Shown in pieces: positions 49,174 to 58,155 of a stretch of DNA of 64,000 nt (the stretch's first letter is position 1; every line of letters begins with the position of its first letter). Below the pieces are notes generated by a model. That model searched no databases. It was not told the origin of the DNA and worked only from the letters and a program-made list of their open reading frames with translations. Made by a program: the position numbers and the translations under genes. This stretch comes from Nitrospirota bacterium (lineage in GTDB: Bacteria; Nitrospirota; JACRHJ01), in the NCBI GenBank assembly GCA_016212105.1, contig JACRHJ010000060.1, positions 62,001-126,000 of the forward strand. Reading direction: 5' to 3'.

Positions 49174-50025
49174 ATGCATGAGATTCTGAAAAAGACCGTC
49201 TGGTCGGACCAGGTGCCGAGGATAACCGAGTTCGTCCTTGACGCGCCGGAGATAGCCAGGGCGCACCAGGCAGGCCAGTTCGTGATAATAATCAACGGCG
49301 AGACCGGCGAGAGGATACCCCTCACCATAGCCGCCAAGGACGCCGAAAAGGGCACCATCAGCATCCTGTTCCAGGAGGTCGGCGCGTCCACCATGATGCT
49401 CGGCCAGATGAACGAGGGCGACAAGCTGATGCACGTCGCCGGCCCGCTCGGCAAGCCGACCCACGTCGAGAAGTTCGGCACGGTCGTGTGCATCGGCGGC
49501 GGCGTGGGCATTGCCCCGGTCCACCCCATCGCGCAGGCGATGAAGGCGGCGGGCAACCGCGTCATCTCAATCCTCGGCGCGAGGAACAAGGACCTCCTGA
49601 TATACGAGGACTACATGAGGGCCGCGAGCCACGAGGTGCGCATAACCACCGACGACGGCTCGTACCACAAGAAGGGCTTCGTCACGGACGAGCTGAAGGG
49701 GATGATCGAGGTCGAGAAGATACCAATCGACCTGGTCGTCGTCATCGGCCCGCCGATAATGATGAAGTTCGTCTGCAAGGTCACCGAGCCCCACAAGATT
49801 CAGACGTTCGCCAGCCTCAACACCATCATGGTCGACGGCACCGGCATGTGCGGCGCCTGCCGCGTCACGGTGGGCGGGCAGACCAAGTTCGTCTGCGTGG
49901 ACGGGCCGGAGTTCGACGGCCACCAGGTGGACTACGACGAGATGATGGCCCGCCAGAGGCAGTACCTGCCCGAGGAGAAGCTGGCCGTCGATATCTGCAA
50001 GAAAAAGATGTGTCATTCCGCGTAA
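49174..50025 (+). CDS. NfnA/SudB-like ferredoxin:NAD(P)H oxidoreductase subunit
   Basis: AGQFVIIINGETGERIPLTIA, CIGGGVGIAPVHPIA, C-terminal GTGMCGACRVTVGG [2Fe-2S]. Confidence 0.88.
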   Translation: MHEILKKTVWSDQVPRITEFVLDAPEIARAHQAGQFVIIINGETGERIPLTIAAKDAEKGTISILFQEVGASTMMLGQMNEGDKLMHVAGPLGKPTHVEKFGTVVCIGGGVGIAPVHPIAQAMKAAGNRVISILGARNKDLLIYEDYMRAASHEVRITTDDGSYHKKGFVTDELKGMIEVEKIPIDLVVVIGPPIMMKFVCKVTEPHKIQTFASLNTIMVDGTGMCGACRVTVGGQTKFVCVDGPEFDGHQVDYDEMMARQRQYLPEEKLAVDICKKKMCHSA

Positions 50026-50040
50026 AGGAAGGAAACCCTA

Positions 50041-51492
50041 ATGAGCGACGAGATCAAGGACGAAAAACCTAAGAAGCCCAAAGTGCCCCGCCAGCCTATG
50101 CCTGAGCAGGACGCCCACAAGAGGGCCAGGAATTTTGAAGAGGTCACCACCGGCTATACCGAGGAGCAGGCGCTCCTCGAGGCGTCGAGGTGCATACAGT
50201 GCAAGAAGCCGCTTTGCACCACCGGCTGCCCGGTCGGCATCGATATAAAGTCCTTCATCGGGCTTATATCCGAGAAGAACTACCTGGGCGCGCTGGGCAA
50301 GATAAAAGAGTCGAGCCTCCTCCCGGCGGTCTGCGGCAGGGTCTGCCCGCAGGAGATGCAGTGCGAGAACGTCTGCATCGTCGGCAAGAAGAACGAGCCG
50401 GTCGCAATAGGCAGGCTTGAGCGTTTCGTGGCCGACTACCAGGGCAAGCACGGCGGCGGTGACCTGCCCAAGTGCGCCCCGTCCACCGGCAAGAAGGTCG
50501 CCGTGGTAGGCGCGGGCCCGTCCGGCCTCACCGCCGCGTTCGACCTCACCGTCCTTGGCCACAAGGTCACGGTCTTCGAGGCCCTGCACAAGGCCGGCGG
50601 CGTGCTCGTGTACGGCATACCGGAGTTCAGGCTCCCAAAGGCCATAGTCGAGCGCGAGGTCAAGGTGCTCGAGGCTATGGGCGTCGAGATAAAGCTGAAC
50701 TACGTCATAGGCAAGATAAAGACCATAGACCAGCTTATGCAGGAAGACGGCTACGACGCCGTGTACGTCTGCAACGGAGCGGGCCTGCCCTGGTTCATGG
50801 GCGTGCCGGGCGAGAACCTGAACGGCGTGTTCTCGGCCAACGAGTTCCTCACCCGTTCCAACCTCATGAAGGCGTTCGACTTCCCGAACTACGAGACGCC
50901 GATAAAGAAGTTCAAGAACGTCGCGGTCGTCGGCGGCGGCAACGTCGCGATGGACGCAGTACGTACGGCGCTCAGGCTTGGCGCGGAGAACGCGTATATC
51001 GTCTACCGCCGCTCCAAGGACGAGCTGCCCGCGAGGGCGGAGGAGATCGAGCATGCCGGCCACGAGGGCGTGAAGTTCCAGCTCCTCACCGCGCCGGTCA
51101 GGGTCATCGGCAACGACGAGGGCTGGGTCAGCGGCATGGAGTGCCTCCAGATGGAACTCGGCGAGCCGGACGACTCCGGCCGCAGGAGGCCTGTCGCCAA
51201 GAAGGGCTCCGAGTTCGTCATGGAGCTGGACGCGGTAATCGTGTCCATCGGCACCAGCTCGAACCCGCTGCTCTTCCAGACCACACCTGGACTCGGCCAG
51301 ACCAAGAAGGGCTACATCGAGGTCGAGAGCGAGGAGTCCTGCCGCACGACCAAGAAGGGCGTGTTCGCCGGGGGTGACATAGTCACCGGCGCGGCGACCG
51401 TCATCCTTGCGATGGGCGCGGGCAGGAACGCCGCGAAGAACATCGACAAGTACCTGAAGGACGGCGAGTGGTGGAGCAAGGAGAACGCATAG
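50041..51492 (+). CDS. NfnB/SudA/GltD-like NADPH oxidoreductase
   Basis: CIQCKKPLCTTGCPVGIDIKSFI, CGRVCPQEMQCENVC, GAGPSGLTAAFDL, GGGNVAMDAVRTALRLG. Confidence 0.9.
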   Translation: MSDEIKDEKPKKPKVPRQPMPEQDAHKRARNFEEVTTGYTEEQALLEASRCIQCKKPLCTTGCPVGIDIKSFIGLISEKNYLGALGKIKESSLLPAVCGRVCPQEMQCENVCIVGKKNEPVAIGRLERFVADYQGKHGGGDLPKCAPSTGKKVAVVGAGPSGLTAAFDLTVLGHKVTVFEALHKAGGVLVYGIPEFRLPKAIVEREVKVLEAMGVEIKLNYVIGKIKTIDQLMQEDGYDAVYVCNGAGLPWFMGVPGENLNGVFSANEFLTRSNLMKAFDFPNYETPIKKFKNVAVVGGGNVAMDAVRTALRLGAENAYIVYRRSKDELPARAEEIEHAGHEGVKFQLLTAPVRVIGNDEGWVSGMECLQMELGEPDDSGRRRPVAKKGSEFVMELDAVIVSIGTSSNPLLFQTTPGLGQTKKGYIEVESEESCRTTKKGVFAGGDIVTGAATVILAMGAGRNAAKNIDKYLKDGEWWSKENA

Positions 51493-51582
51493 CAATTTAG
51501 GCGTGGCCGCCCGTATTTCAGGACGGCCCTGATGGAGTATAATTGTTTCTATCCGGCTCAAGCCGGAGAAAGGCAGGTGTTC

Positions 51583-51819
51583 ATGGACATTACTGCGGAT
51601 CAGGAACTGGACTGTTGCGGCATGGTGTGCCCCGAGCCTATCCTCAAGACGAACATGACCGTCAAGAAGATGGAGACCGGCAAGGTCCTCCACATGATCG
51701 GCACCGACCTCGGCACGAAGAACGACATCGTCGCCTGGGCGAACAGGACCGGCAACGAGCTCATGGGTTCTGAGGAGAAGGACGGGAAGATGCACTTCTG
51801 GATCAAGAAGCTTAAATAG
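51583..51819 (+). CDS. tusA: TusA/SirA family sulfur carrier
   Basis: LDCCGMVCPEPILKTNMTVKKMETGKVLHMIGTD; start ATG 51583. Confidence 0.9.
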   Translation: MDITADQELDCCGMVCPEPILKTNMTVKKMETGKVLHMIGTDLGTKNDIVAWANRTGNELMGSEEKDGKMHFWIKKLK

Positions 51820-51832
51820 TCCGGGTTTCCTG

Positions 51833-51864
51833 CCGGGCCCCGGCATCCGGGGCCCGGTTTTTTT
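51833..51864 (+). terminator. Intrinsic terminator after tusA
   Basis: CCGGGCCCCGG-CAT-CCGGGGCCCGG TTTTTTT. Confidence 0.95.
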
Positions 51865-51989
51865 ATTCCGGCCTTGACAACCGGGCCGGATTTCTGGTAT
51901 ACAAATGTAGTTATTACATAGCATTACGCTCCACGCGAACGGCATGAAACAGTTGGTTCAGGCTCTATCACGGGACAAGGGGCAATAAT

Positions 51990-52433
51990 ATGAAGATCAA
52001 GGACATCATAGATTCCAAGAGGGGCGTGTTTACTGTCGGCTACCAGGAGAAGGTCACCGACGCGCTGAAGCTGCTCTTCACGCACCGTATCAGCTGCCTG
52101 CCTGTCCTCGACGACAACAGGAAGGTGATGGGCGTCATCTCCGAGAGGGACATACTCAGGGTCATAAACAACAACCCCGGGGACCTGGACGCAAAGTACG
52201 TCGGCGACGTTATGACCAAGGACATACTCATCGGCCTCGCGGACGACGACCTCGACTACATCATGAACATCATGTCCAAGAACAACATCAGGCACATGCC
52301 CATCATGACGGGCCACCAGCTCACCGGCATACTGTCGATAAGGGACGTCGTCAAGGGCCTGATGCACAAGGTCGAGGCCGAGAACCGCTACCTCAAGGAC
52401 TACATCGAGGGCAAGTTCGAGGGCTACCAGTAG
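51990..52433 (+). CDS. CBS domain pair protein
   Basis: VGYQEKVTDALKLLFTHRISCLPVLDDNRKVMGVISERDIL. Confidence 0.92.
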   Translation: MKIKDIIDSKRGVFTVGYQEKVTDALKLLFTHRISCLPVLDDNRKVMGVISERDILRVINNNPGDLDAKYVGDVMTKDILIGLADDDLDYIMNIMSKNNIRHMPIMTGHQLTGILSIRDVVKGLMHKVEAENRYLKDYIEGKFEGYQ

Positions 52434-52510
52434 GGTGCCATGGGGCATGGTGTCTTGCTTTCCTGCCGCCTCCGCGTTACAATATATGTTGTAAACAAAG
52501 GAGGTGACTT

Positions 52511-52861
52511 ATGTCATCACTCAAATTCGAAGGTGGTTCGGTAGAACTCGACAGGAACGGTTACCTGAAGAACATCAACATGTGGAACGAGTCCGTCGCC
52601 GAGGCGATAGCCGTGAAGCAGGGCTTCAAGAAGCTGACCGACGACCAGATGGAGGTCATCAGGTTCCTGAGGGGCTACTACATAAAGTTCAACGCGTTCC
52701 CGTTCATACAGATGGTCTGCACCAACCTCCACAAGCCCAAGAGCTGCATGACCAAGGACTTCAAGATGGACCCGCTCAAGGCATGGAAGATCGCCGGACT
52801 CCCGCAGCCGGGAGAAGAGGCAATTTCCTACCTCCAGGGCCCGGTGCACCCGCAGAAATAG
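52511..52861 (+). CDS. DsrC/TusE family paralogue lacking both redox cysteines
   Basis: GGSVELDRNGYLKNINMWNESVAEAIA..DPLKAWKIAGLPQPGEEAISYLQ; aligned positions of both C-terminal Cys are not Cys. Confidence 0.88.
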   Translation: MSSLKFEGGSVELDRNGYLKNINMWNESVAEAIAVKQGFKKLTDDQMEVIRFLRGYYIKFNAFPFIQMVCTNLHKPKSCMTKDFKMDPLKAWKIAGLPQPGEEAISYLQGPVHPQK

Positions 52862-52877
52862 AAGAGGACAAAGCAAC

Positions 52878-53657
52878 ATGGAACAAAGCAGCAACCCCGG
52901 CACCGTCTACCTCGTCGGCGCCGGGCCGGGTGACCCGGAACTCCTCACGCTCAAGGGCGCGAGGGTTCTCGGTCTCGCGGAGGTTGTGGTATTCGACGCC
53001 CTCATTCAAGAGGGCCTGCTCAGCATGATACCCAAAGACGCCGAGCTTGTATTCATGGGCAAACGGTGCGGCAGGAGCTGTCCGTCCCAGGATGAGATAA
53101 ACGACGCACTCATAGCACACGCGAGGACCGGCAGGACGGTTGTCAGGCTGAAGGGCGGCGACCCGTTCGTCTTCGGCAGGGGTGGCGAGGAAGTGCTTGC
53201 GCTTGGCGCGGCAGGGATACCCTGCGAGGTAATCCCGGGCGTAACGGCAGGCGTGGCCGTACCGGCATCGATGGGCATACCAGTCACGCACCGGGGGAAG
53301 TCCGGGAGCGTGGCGTTCGTGACCGGCCATCCCGGAAGCGGGCTCGACGACCCGGTGAACTGGGAGTCGCTCGCGACCGCGGTCAGCACCATAATCATCT
53401 ATATGGGACTTACCCGCCTGCCGGAGATAGCCGAGAGGCTCATAGCCGCGGGACGCGCGTCAGACACGCCTGCCGCGGTCGTCAGCCAGGGCACCGGCAA
53501 GGACCAGCGCCAGGTCGTCTCGACGCTCGATAACCTTTTCGCGGACGCATGCGCGGCCGGGATAGAGACGCCCGCGCTTATAATCATTGGCCCCGTCGTA
53601 GGCCTGAGGAAGCAGTTTGCGACACTGACCGCGGCCGCGCTTCCGGCGGAGCCGTAG
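52878..53657 (+). CDS. cobA: Uroporphyrinogen-III C-methyltransferase (SUMT)
   Basis: VYLVGAGPGDPELLTLKGARVL, VRLKGGDPFVFGRGGEE, VIPGVTAGVAVPASMGIPVTHR. Confidence 0.95.
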   Translation: MEQSSNPGTVYLVGAGPGDPELLTLKGARVLGLAEVVVFDALIQEGLLSMIPKDAELVFMGKRCGRSCPSQDEINDALIAHARTGRTVVRLKGGDPFVFGRGGEEVLALGAAGIPCEVIPGVTAGVAVPASMGIPVTHRGKSGSVAFVTGHPGSGLDDPVNWESLATAVSTIIIYMGLTRLPEIAERLIAAGRASDTPAAVVSQGTGKDQRQVVSTLDNLFADACAAGIETPALIIIGPVVGLRKQFATLTAAALPAEP

Positions 53658-53746
53658 GGGGAGTCCTCAGCCTGATTCAGCGAATGTTTGTGAATTATAC
53701 TGTACAAGACCTATACTGGCAGCATCGCAGTATATGGAGGACCGAG

Positions 53747-53965
53747 ATGAACAAGAGGCTGACTATAACCCTTGACGAGGAAGTGTACGACGGCCTTCAG
53801 AAGACCGCCGGCCCACGGAAGATAAGCAGGTTTGTCGAGGACCTTGTCCGCCCTCACGTCGTACATGCAGACCTCGATTCCGCCTACGCCAGGATGGCAA
53901 GGGACAAGAAACGTGAAGGCGAGGCGCTCGAATGGGCCGAGTCCACTTTTCACTGCCCCGTATAA
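53747..53965 (+). CDS. RHH antitoxin-like protein, orphan, apparently shortened C-terminus
   Basis: MNKRLTITLDEEVYDGLQKTAGPRKISRFVEDLVRPHV..ARMARDKKREGEALEWAEST. Confidence 0.7.
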   Translation: MNKRLTITLDEEVYDGLQKTAGPRKISRFVEDLVRPHVVHADLDSAYARMARDKKREGEALEWAESTFHCPV

Positions 53966-53968
53966 TAA

Positions 53969-54001
53969 CTTCCTTGACCCCGTGTCAAGCACGGGGAGAC
54001 G
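53969..54001. repeat. MITE-related hairpin fragment
   Basis: CTTCCTTGACCCCGTGTCAAGCACGGGGAGACG, matches one internal arm of MITE copies 2-5. Confidence 0.7.
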
Positions 54002-54106
54002 TGCTTTATGAATCTTGTGTCAAGAAAGTTTCGCGACACTTATAGCTAACAAATCAGCCGGTCCGTCTCTCGATGGGCCGGCAGTGTTTTCTCATCCACG
54101 GGAAGT

Positions 54107-54286
54107 GTGCGGTTGAAGGAAGAAGAGAAGACGTCCGGGGATAGGCAGCCGGAGGCGAAGCCCAAGGTCGTAGCCAAAAAGCGCAAGAAGAAGGTGCTCC
54201 TTGTGTGCGACAGGACGTGCCGGACATGCCGTACTAACTGCGACACGCCTTTTTTTCCAGACCAGATAAACAAAGGCAACAAATAA
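54107..54286 (+). CDS. Small basic Cys-rich protein, unknown
   Basis: GTG ORF: VRLKEEEKTSGDRQPEAKPKVVAKKRKKKVLLVCDRTCRTCRTNCDTPFFPDQINKGNK. Confidence 0.4.
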   Translation: MRLKEEEKTSGDRQPEAKPKVVAKKRKKKVLLVCDRTCRTCRTNCDTPFFPDQINKGNK

Positions 54287-54365
54287 AGGGGAGTTTCTAC
54301 CCATCACCACAGCCCCACTCATCTGGAGACGGGGAGTTGAGATTCATAAGGAGGACGCAGGCGAC

Positions 54366-54845
54366 ATGACCACGAAGGAAGACATGAACCTTGAAGGCTA
54401 CAAGGAGAAGGTGAAGACCACCGCGAAGGGGTTCCTGTTCTGGGACAAGGAGCTGATATTCCGGGGCATGACCCAGTCGGGCTACGAGATAGAGTTCGAT
54501 GCGCAGGTGCAGTGGGGCTGCATGCCGACCGAGTCTCTGATGCTGTCGCTCGCGGGCTGCATGGGGATAGACGTGGTCTCGTTCCTCCAGAAGATGAAGG
54601 TGGAGCTGCACAAGTTCAAGCTCGACATAGAGGGCGAGCGTAACCCGACCCCGCCCCAGTACTACAAGAGCTTCACGATGCACCTGCACCTGACAGGCAA
54701 GGGCATAAAGGAGAAGCAGGTCGAGCGTGCGATAGCCCTGTCGCAGGAGAAGTACTGCTCGGTCTACCACTCGCTCAGGAAGGACCTGACTGTCAAGGTC
54801 GGCTACACCATAACGGACGTCGAGGAGCCTCACATAGTAAAATGA
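54366..54845 (+). CDS. OsmC family protein
   Basis: GCMPTESLMLSLAGCMGIDVVSFLQKM and CSVYHSLRKD. Confidence 0.88.
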   Translation: MTTKEDMNLEGYKEKVKTTAKGFLFWDKELIFRGMTQSGYEIEFDAQVQWGCMPTESLMLSLAGCMGIDVVSFLQKMKVELHKFKLDIEGERNPTPPQYYKSFTMHLHLTGKGIKEKQVERAIALSQEKYCSVYHSLRKDLTVKVGYTITDVEEPHIVK

Positions 54846-55414
54846 AGTTCAAGGGCCTGAACCACGTCGCCATGGCGACGGGCGACATGGACAAGACGGT
54901 GCGTTTCTGGCGCGACCTGCTTGGCATGCGGCTTGTGGCCAGCCACGGCGGGCCGGGCCGCAGGCAGTACTTCTTCGAGATAACCGAAGGCGAGTACGTC
55001 GCGTTCTTCGAGTGGACTGGCGTTACGCGCGTGCCGAACAAGAGGCACGGCCAGCCTGTCGAAGGGCCTTTCATTTTCGACCATATATCGTTCGGTCTGG
55101 AGACAGAGGACGAGCTGTGGGAGCTTGCGGACAGGTTAATCGAGGCGGGGTTCTCCTGCTCGAACGTCATAGACCACGGCTTCATCCACTCGATCTATTC
55201 CTTCGACCCCAACGGCCTGCCGATAGAGTTCAGCGTCTTCGTGCCGGGCGTGGATTTACACGAGCACCCGATACTCGCGGACAGGGAGAAGGGGCCCGCC
55301 GCGAGCGAAGGCCCGGAGCCGGTGCAAGGCATTTGGCCGGAGCCGCGGGCGCCGTTCGCGGAAGACGAGAAGATAATCGTGCCGGGCGAGGGGAAGTCCG
55401 AGTTCGGTCCTTAG
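54842..55414 (+). CDS. VOC/glyoxalase family protein
   Basis: LNHVAMATGDMDKTVRFWRDLLGMRLV; HGFIHSIYSFDPNGLPIEFS. Confidence 0.9.
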   Translation: MKFKGLNHVAMATGDMDKTVRFWRDLLGMRLVASHGGPGRRQYFFEITEGEYVAFFEWTGVTRVPNKRHGQPVEGPFIFDHISFGLETEDELWELADRLIEAGFSCSNVIDHGFIHSIYSFDPNGLPIEFSVFVPGVDLHEHPILADREKGPAASEGPEPVQGIWPEPRAPFAEDEKIIVPGEGKSEFGP

Positions 55415-56259
55415 AAAACTATCCCCGCATACCCCACGGCCATGTCGAACTCGCCGGTCGGGTAGACGTCGTAGCTGGTCGTGTACTGGACGAGGTGGCC
55501 ACGGCCGGCGTCCATTGCACGGGCGGCGGCTACGGCCGCGGCCATCGCCCCCGCACCGCACGCGTTTCTGTGCGACGCTGCCTCCGTCAGTACCTCTTCC
55601 GCCTTCAGCTTCATGGCAAGCTCGATGATACGCTTGTCGTTCTCCACCATCCATTCGTATGCGTGACGCCCGTTGCCGACCGGCGAGAAGGCGTAGTTGT
55701 CGCCGTAGTGGGTCAGGTCGGTCGACGCGATCACGACCGCATTGAACCAGCCCTCGTGTATCATCTTCCCTATCGCATCTCCCAGCTTCGCCGCGTCCCT
55801 GCCAGGCGGGACGGCTATCGGCACGATCCTCGCGTCCGGGAAGAGGTATTTTATCATCGGGGTCTGCACCTCGATCGAGTGCTCGTTCGCGTGCGCCCTG
55901 TGGTCGCCGGTCACAAGTTCCGGGAGTTGGTTGATGAGCCGCGCGGCGACCGCGGAGTCCACTTCGAGCGGGCCGAACGGGGTCTCCCACCGGCCTGTGT
56001 AGTATACGGAGTTCTTCCATACGCCGGGCGAATGCACCGCGCCGAGGAGTATGAACGTGGACGGCATCTCCTTTGCCTGGATGGTAGCGAATACCTTCGC
56101 GGCTGTCTCGCCGGAGAAGAACCAGCCCGCGTGCGGGACGATGCCCGCGACCACGCGTCGCGGCTCATCGGGCGGAGTGAAGTCTCTGAGATAGGTCTCT
56201 ATCTGGGCCTTGCAGTCGCCCGCATAGAACTGCGCGGCGACGGGCTGTCTCATCGGCAT
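55411..56259 (-). CDS. MEMO1 family / AmmeMemoRadiSam system protein B-like
   Basis: AGIVPHAGWFFSGETAAKVFATI, LLGAVHSPG, EHSIEVQTPMIKYLFPDARIVPI. Confidence 0.9.
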   Translation of the reverse strand: MPMRQPVAAQFYAGDCKAQIETYLRDFTPPDEPRRVVAGIVPHAGWFFSGETAAKVFATIQAKEMPSTFILLGAVHSPGVWKNSVYYTGRWETPFGPLEVDSAVAARLINQLPELVTGDHRAHANEHSIEVQTPMIKYLFPDARIVPIAVPPGRDAAKLGDAIGKMIHEGWFNAVVIASTDLTHYGDNYAFSPVGNGRHAYEWMVENDKRIIELAMKLKAEEVLTEAASHRNACGAGAMAAAVAAARAMDAGRGHLVQYTTSYDVYPTGEFDMAVGYAGIVF

Positions 56260-56402
56260 GGAAGGCTCCTTTGTGGTAACGGTAGCGGAACGGTAATTAG
56301 AATATAGCAGAAAAAACTCTGTATGCAAAGGCCCGTCAAGGGTATGTTGAATTGTAATATTAGGCTAAATTATTCGGTGTTGGAGAGGGGGTAGGGGCGC
56401 GG

Positions 56403-56984
56403 TCAGGACTTTTCCACAATCTCCCGCCCGGCCTCGTATGCTTCCCTGAGCGCGGCCGGGTGCTTCTTGATCGCGCCCATCTCGTCCACGTTGTGGTAAA
56501 GCAGGTTCCTGTGGTGGGTCACTCCGATGGCGTCGAAGAAGAACTTCATCGTGAAGACAGCGCCGTCGAAGGCCTGCTTCACGCTGGAGCCGCACGCGGA
56601 TATGAACACGCCCTTGCGTTTCAGTCCCCCGCGGTACTCCGGCACCGGGTCTTTCAGGACATACTTTTTCGCCCAGTAGCACTGGCAACGGTCTATGAGC
56701 GTCTTGGCCCAGGCGGAGACGGTCATGAAGTAGATGGGGGATGCGAGGACGACGTGGTCCGCCTCCATCAGCTTGTCGTAGATGGGCTGGAACGCGTCCT
56801 CGACCTCGCACCTGCCGGTCTTGAAGCACCGGTTGCAGGATATGCACGGGTCAAAGCGGACCTTCTTCACCTGTAAAAGCTCCGTCTCGGCCCCTGCGTC
56901 CGCCGCGCCGCGCAGGAACTCCTTGAGCAGAAGCTCGGTGTTGCCGTTCTGTCTCGGGCTGCCGGAAATGCCAAGTACCTTCAT
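56403..56984 (-). CDS. Flavodoxin-fold NADPH-dependent FMN reductase
   Basis: MKVLGISGSPRQNGNTELLLKEFL; ASPIYFMTVSAWAKTLIDR. Confidence 0.92.
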   Translation of the reverse strand: MKVLGISGSPRQNGNTELLLKEFLRGAADAGAETELLQVKKVRFDPCISCNRCFKTGRCEVEDAFQPIYDKLMEADHVVLASPIYFMTVSAWAKTLIDRCQCYWAKKYVLKDPVPEYRGGLKRKGVFISACGSSVKQAFDGAVFTMKFFFDAIGVTHHRNLLYHNVDEMGAIKKHPAALREAYEAGREIVEKS

Positions 56985-57184
56985 AATGATGATGCCCCTC
57001 ACCCCAACCCTTCTCCCGCGAGGAGAGGGGATTAATAGAAATGGTTAATCACATGGGTTAGTTTATCACAATTCTTCACCGTGCGGTCAAGAGAAAAACG
57101 CGCCGTTGCATCCGCACGTTTTCGCGGGTATAATATGCTCAATGGGTACTTAGCCCTGAATACGCCGGATAACAGGAGGGTGCG

Positions 57185-57649
57185 ATGCGCAGGTCGTATA
57201 TAATACTCGTGGGTATGGCAGTGATACTCCCGCTCGTCCTGGGAGGCTGCAAGCCGGAACCCGCGCAGGATGCGGAAAGTCGGACGGGCAAGGATGTTAC
57301 CGTCGAGGACGTGAAGAAGGAGGCGTCCGAGGCGCTGGATATTGCCGGCAAGTACGCCTCTCAGCGGAAGGCAGAGTACGAGAAGGAGCTTGCGGCGCGT
57401 CTGAAAGACATGGAGGCCAGGTTGGGCGAGCTGAAGGCCGAGGCGGAGAAGAAGGGCGACAAGCTCGATGCGGAGCGCCGGAAGGAGATCGACGCCCTCC
57501 AGAAAGAACTGGACAGGCTGAAGCTCCGGCTGGAGGAACTGAAGGGCAGGAGCGCAAAGGCCTGGGACCTTCTGAAGGAGCAGTTCGAGAAGGACACGGA
57601 GAACCTCGACAGGGAGCTTGGCAAGGAGAAGAAGCTTATCCAGACTTGA
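57185..57649 (+). CDS. Lipoprotein with coiled-coil
   Basis: LVLGGC lipobox, charged heptad-like helix. Confidence 0.75.
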   Translation: MRRSYIILVGMAVILPLVLGGCKPEPAQDAESRTGKDVTVEDVKKEASEALDIAGKYASQRKAEYEKELAARLKDMEARLGELKAEAEKKGDKLDAERRKEIDALQKELDRLKLRLEELKGRSAKAWDLLKEQFEKDTENLDRELGKEKKLIQT

Positions 57650-57655
57650 GGGTAC

Positions 57656-57691
57656 AAGGCCGCCCGGGTAGATAACTCAGGCGGCCTTTTT
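57656..57691. terminator. Bidirectional terminator
   Basis: AAGGCCGCC..GGCGGCCTT TTT between convergent genes. Confidence 0.8.
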
Positions 57692-58048
57692 AACCATCGC
57701 CCGCTCCTCGATGTAGCTCTTGAGAGCGGCCGCGTTGTTGTACCTCTCGTCGCGCGCGGCGTATACCAGTGTAACCGGAGCCCTTTCCGCCTCGCGGATT
57801 ACCAGGCCTACCTCGTCCGCGTCCCTCCTGTCAAGCTCGCGGAAGTACCTGTCCTGGAACTCGTTCCACCTAGCCGGGTCGTGGCCGAACCATTTTCTGA
57901 GTTTTTCCGACGGTGCGATGTCCTTGAGCCACAGCCGTATCGCCGCGTCTTCTTTCTTCAGCCCCCGGGGCCAGAGCCGGTCAACCAGTATCCTGGCGCC
58001 GTCCGAGCCTTCGGGCGGGTCGTACGCCCTCTTGATGTGTATCACCAT
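57677..58048 (-). CDS. DUF488 family protein
   Basis: IHIKRAYDPPEGSDGARILVDRLWPRGLKKEDAAIRLWLKDIAPSEKLRKWFGH. Confidence 0.92.
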   Translation of the reverse strand: MVIHIKRAYDPPEGSDGARILVDRLWPRGLKKEDAAIRLWLKDIAPSEKLRKWFGHDPARWNEFQDRYFRELDRRDADEVGLVIREAERAPVTLVYAARDERYNNAAALKSYIEERAMVKKAA

Positions 58049-58155
58049 CTCACACCTCCCGGGCAATCAGTTGAAATGCAAACCTATACTATAATTATAG
58101 CACAGGTACCCTCACCCCCGGCCCCTCTCCCGGGAACAGATGGGGGTGAATGAGG

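Noticed and set aside
50038-51945. 635-aa minus-strand ORF opposite nfnB/tusA
   Set aside because: Antisense shadow; low-complexity Val/Arg/Leu-rich translation.
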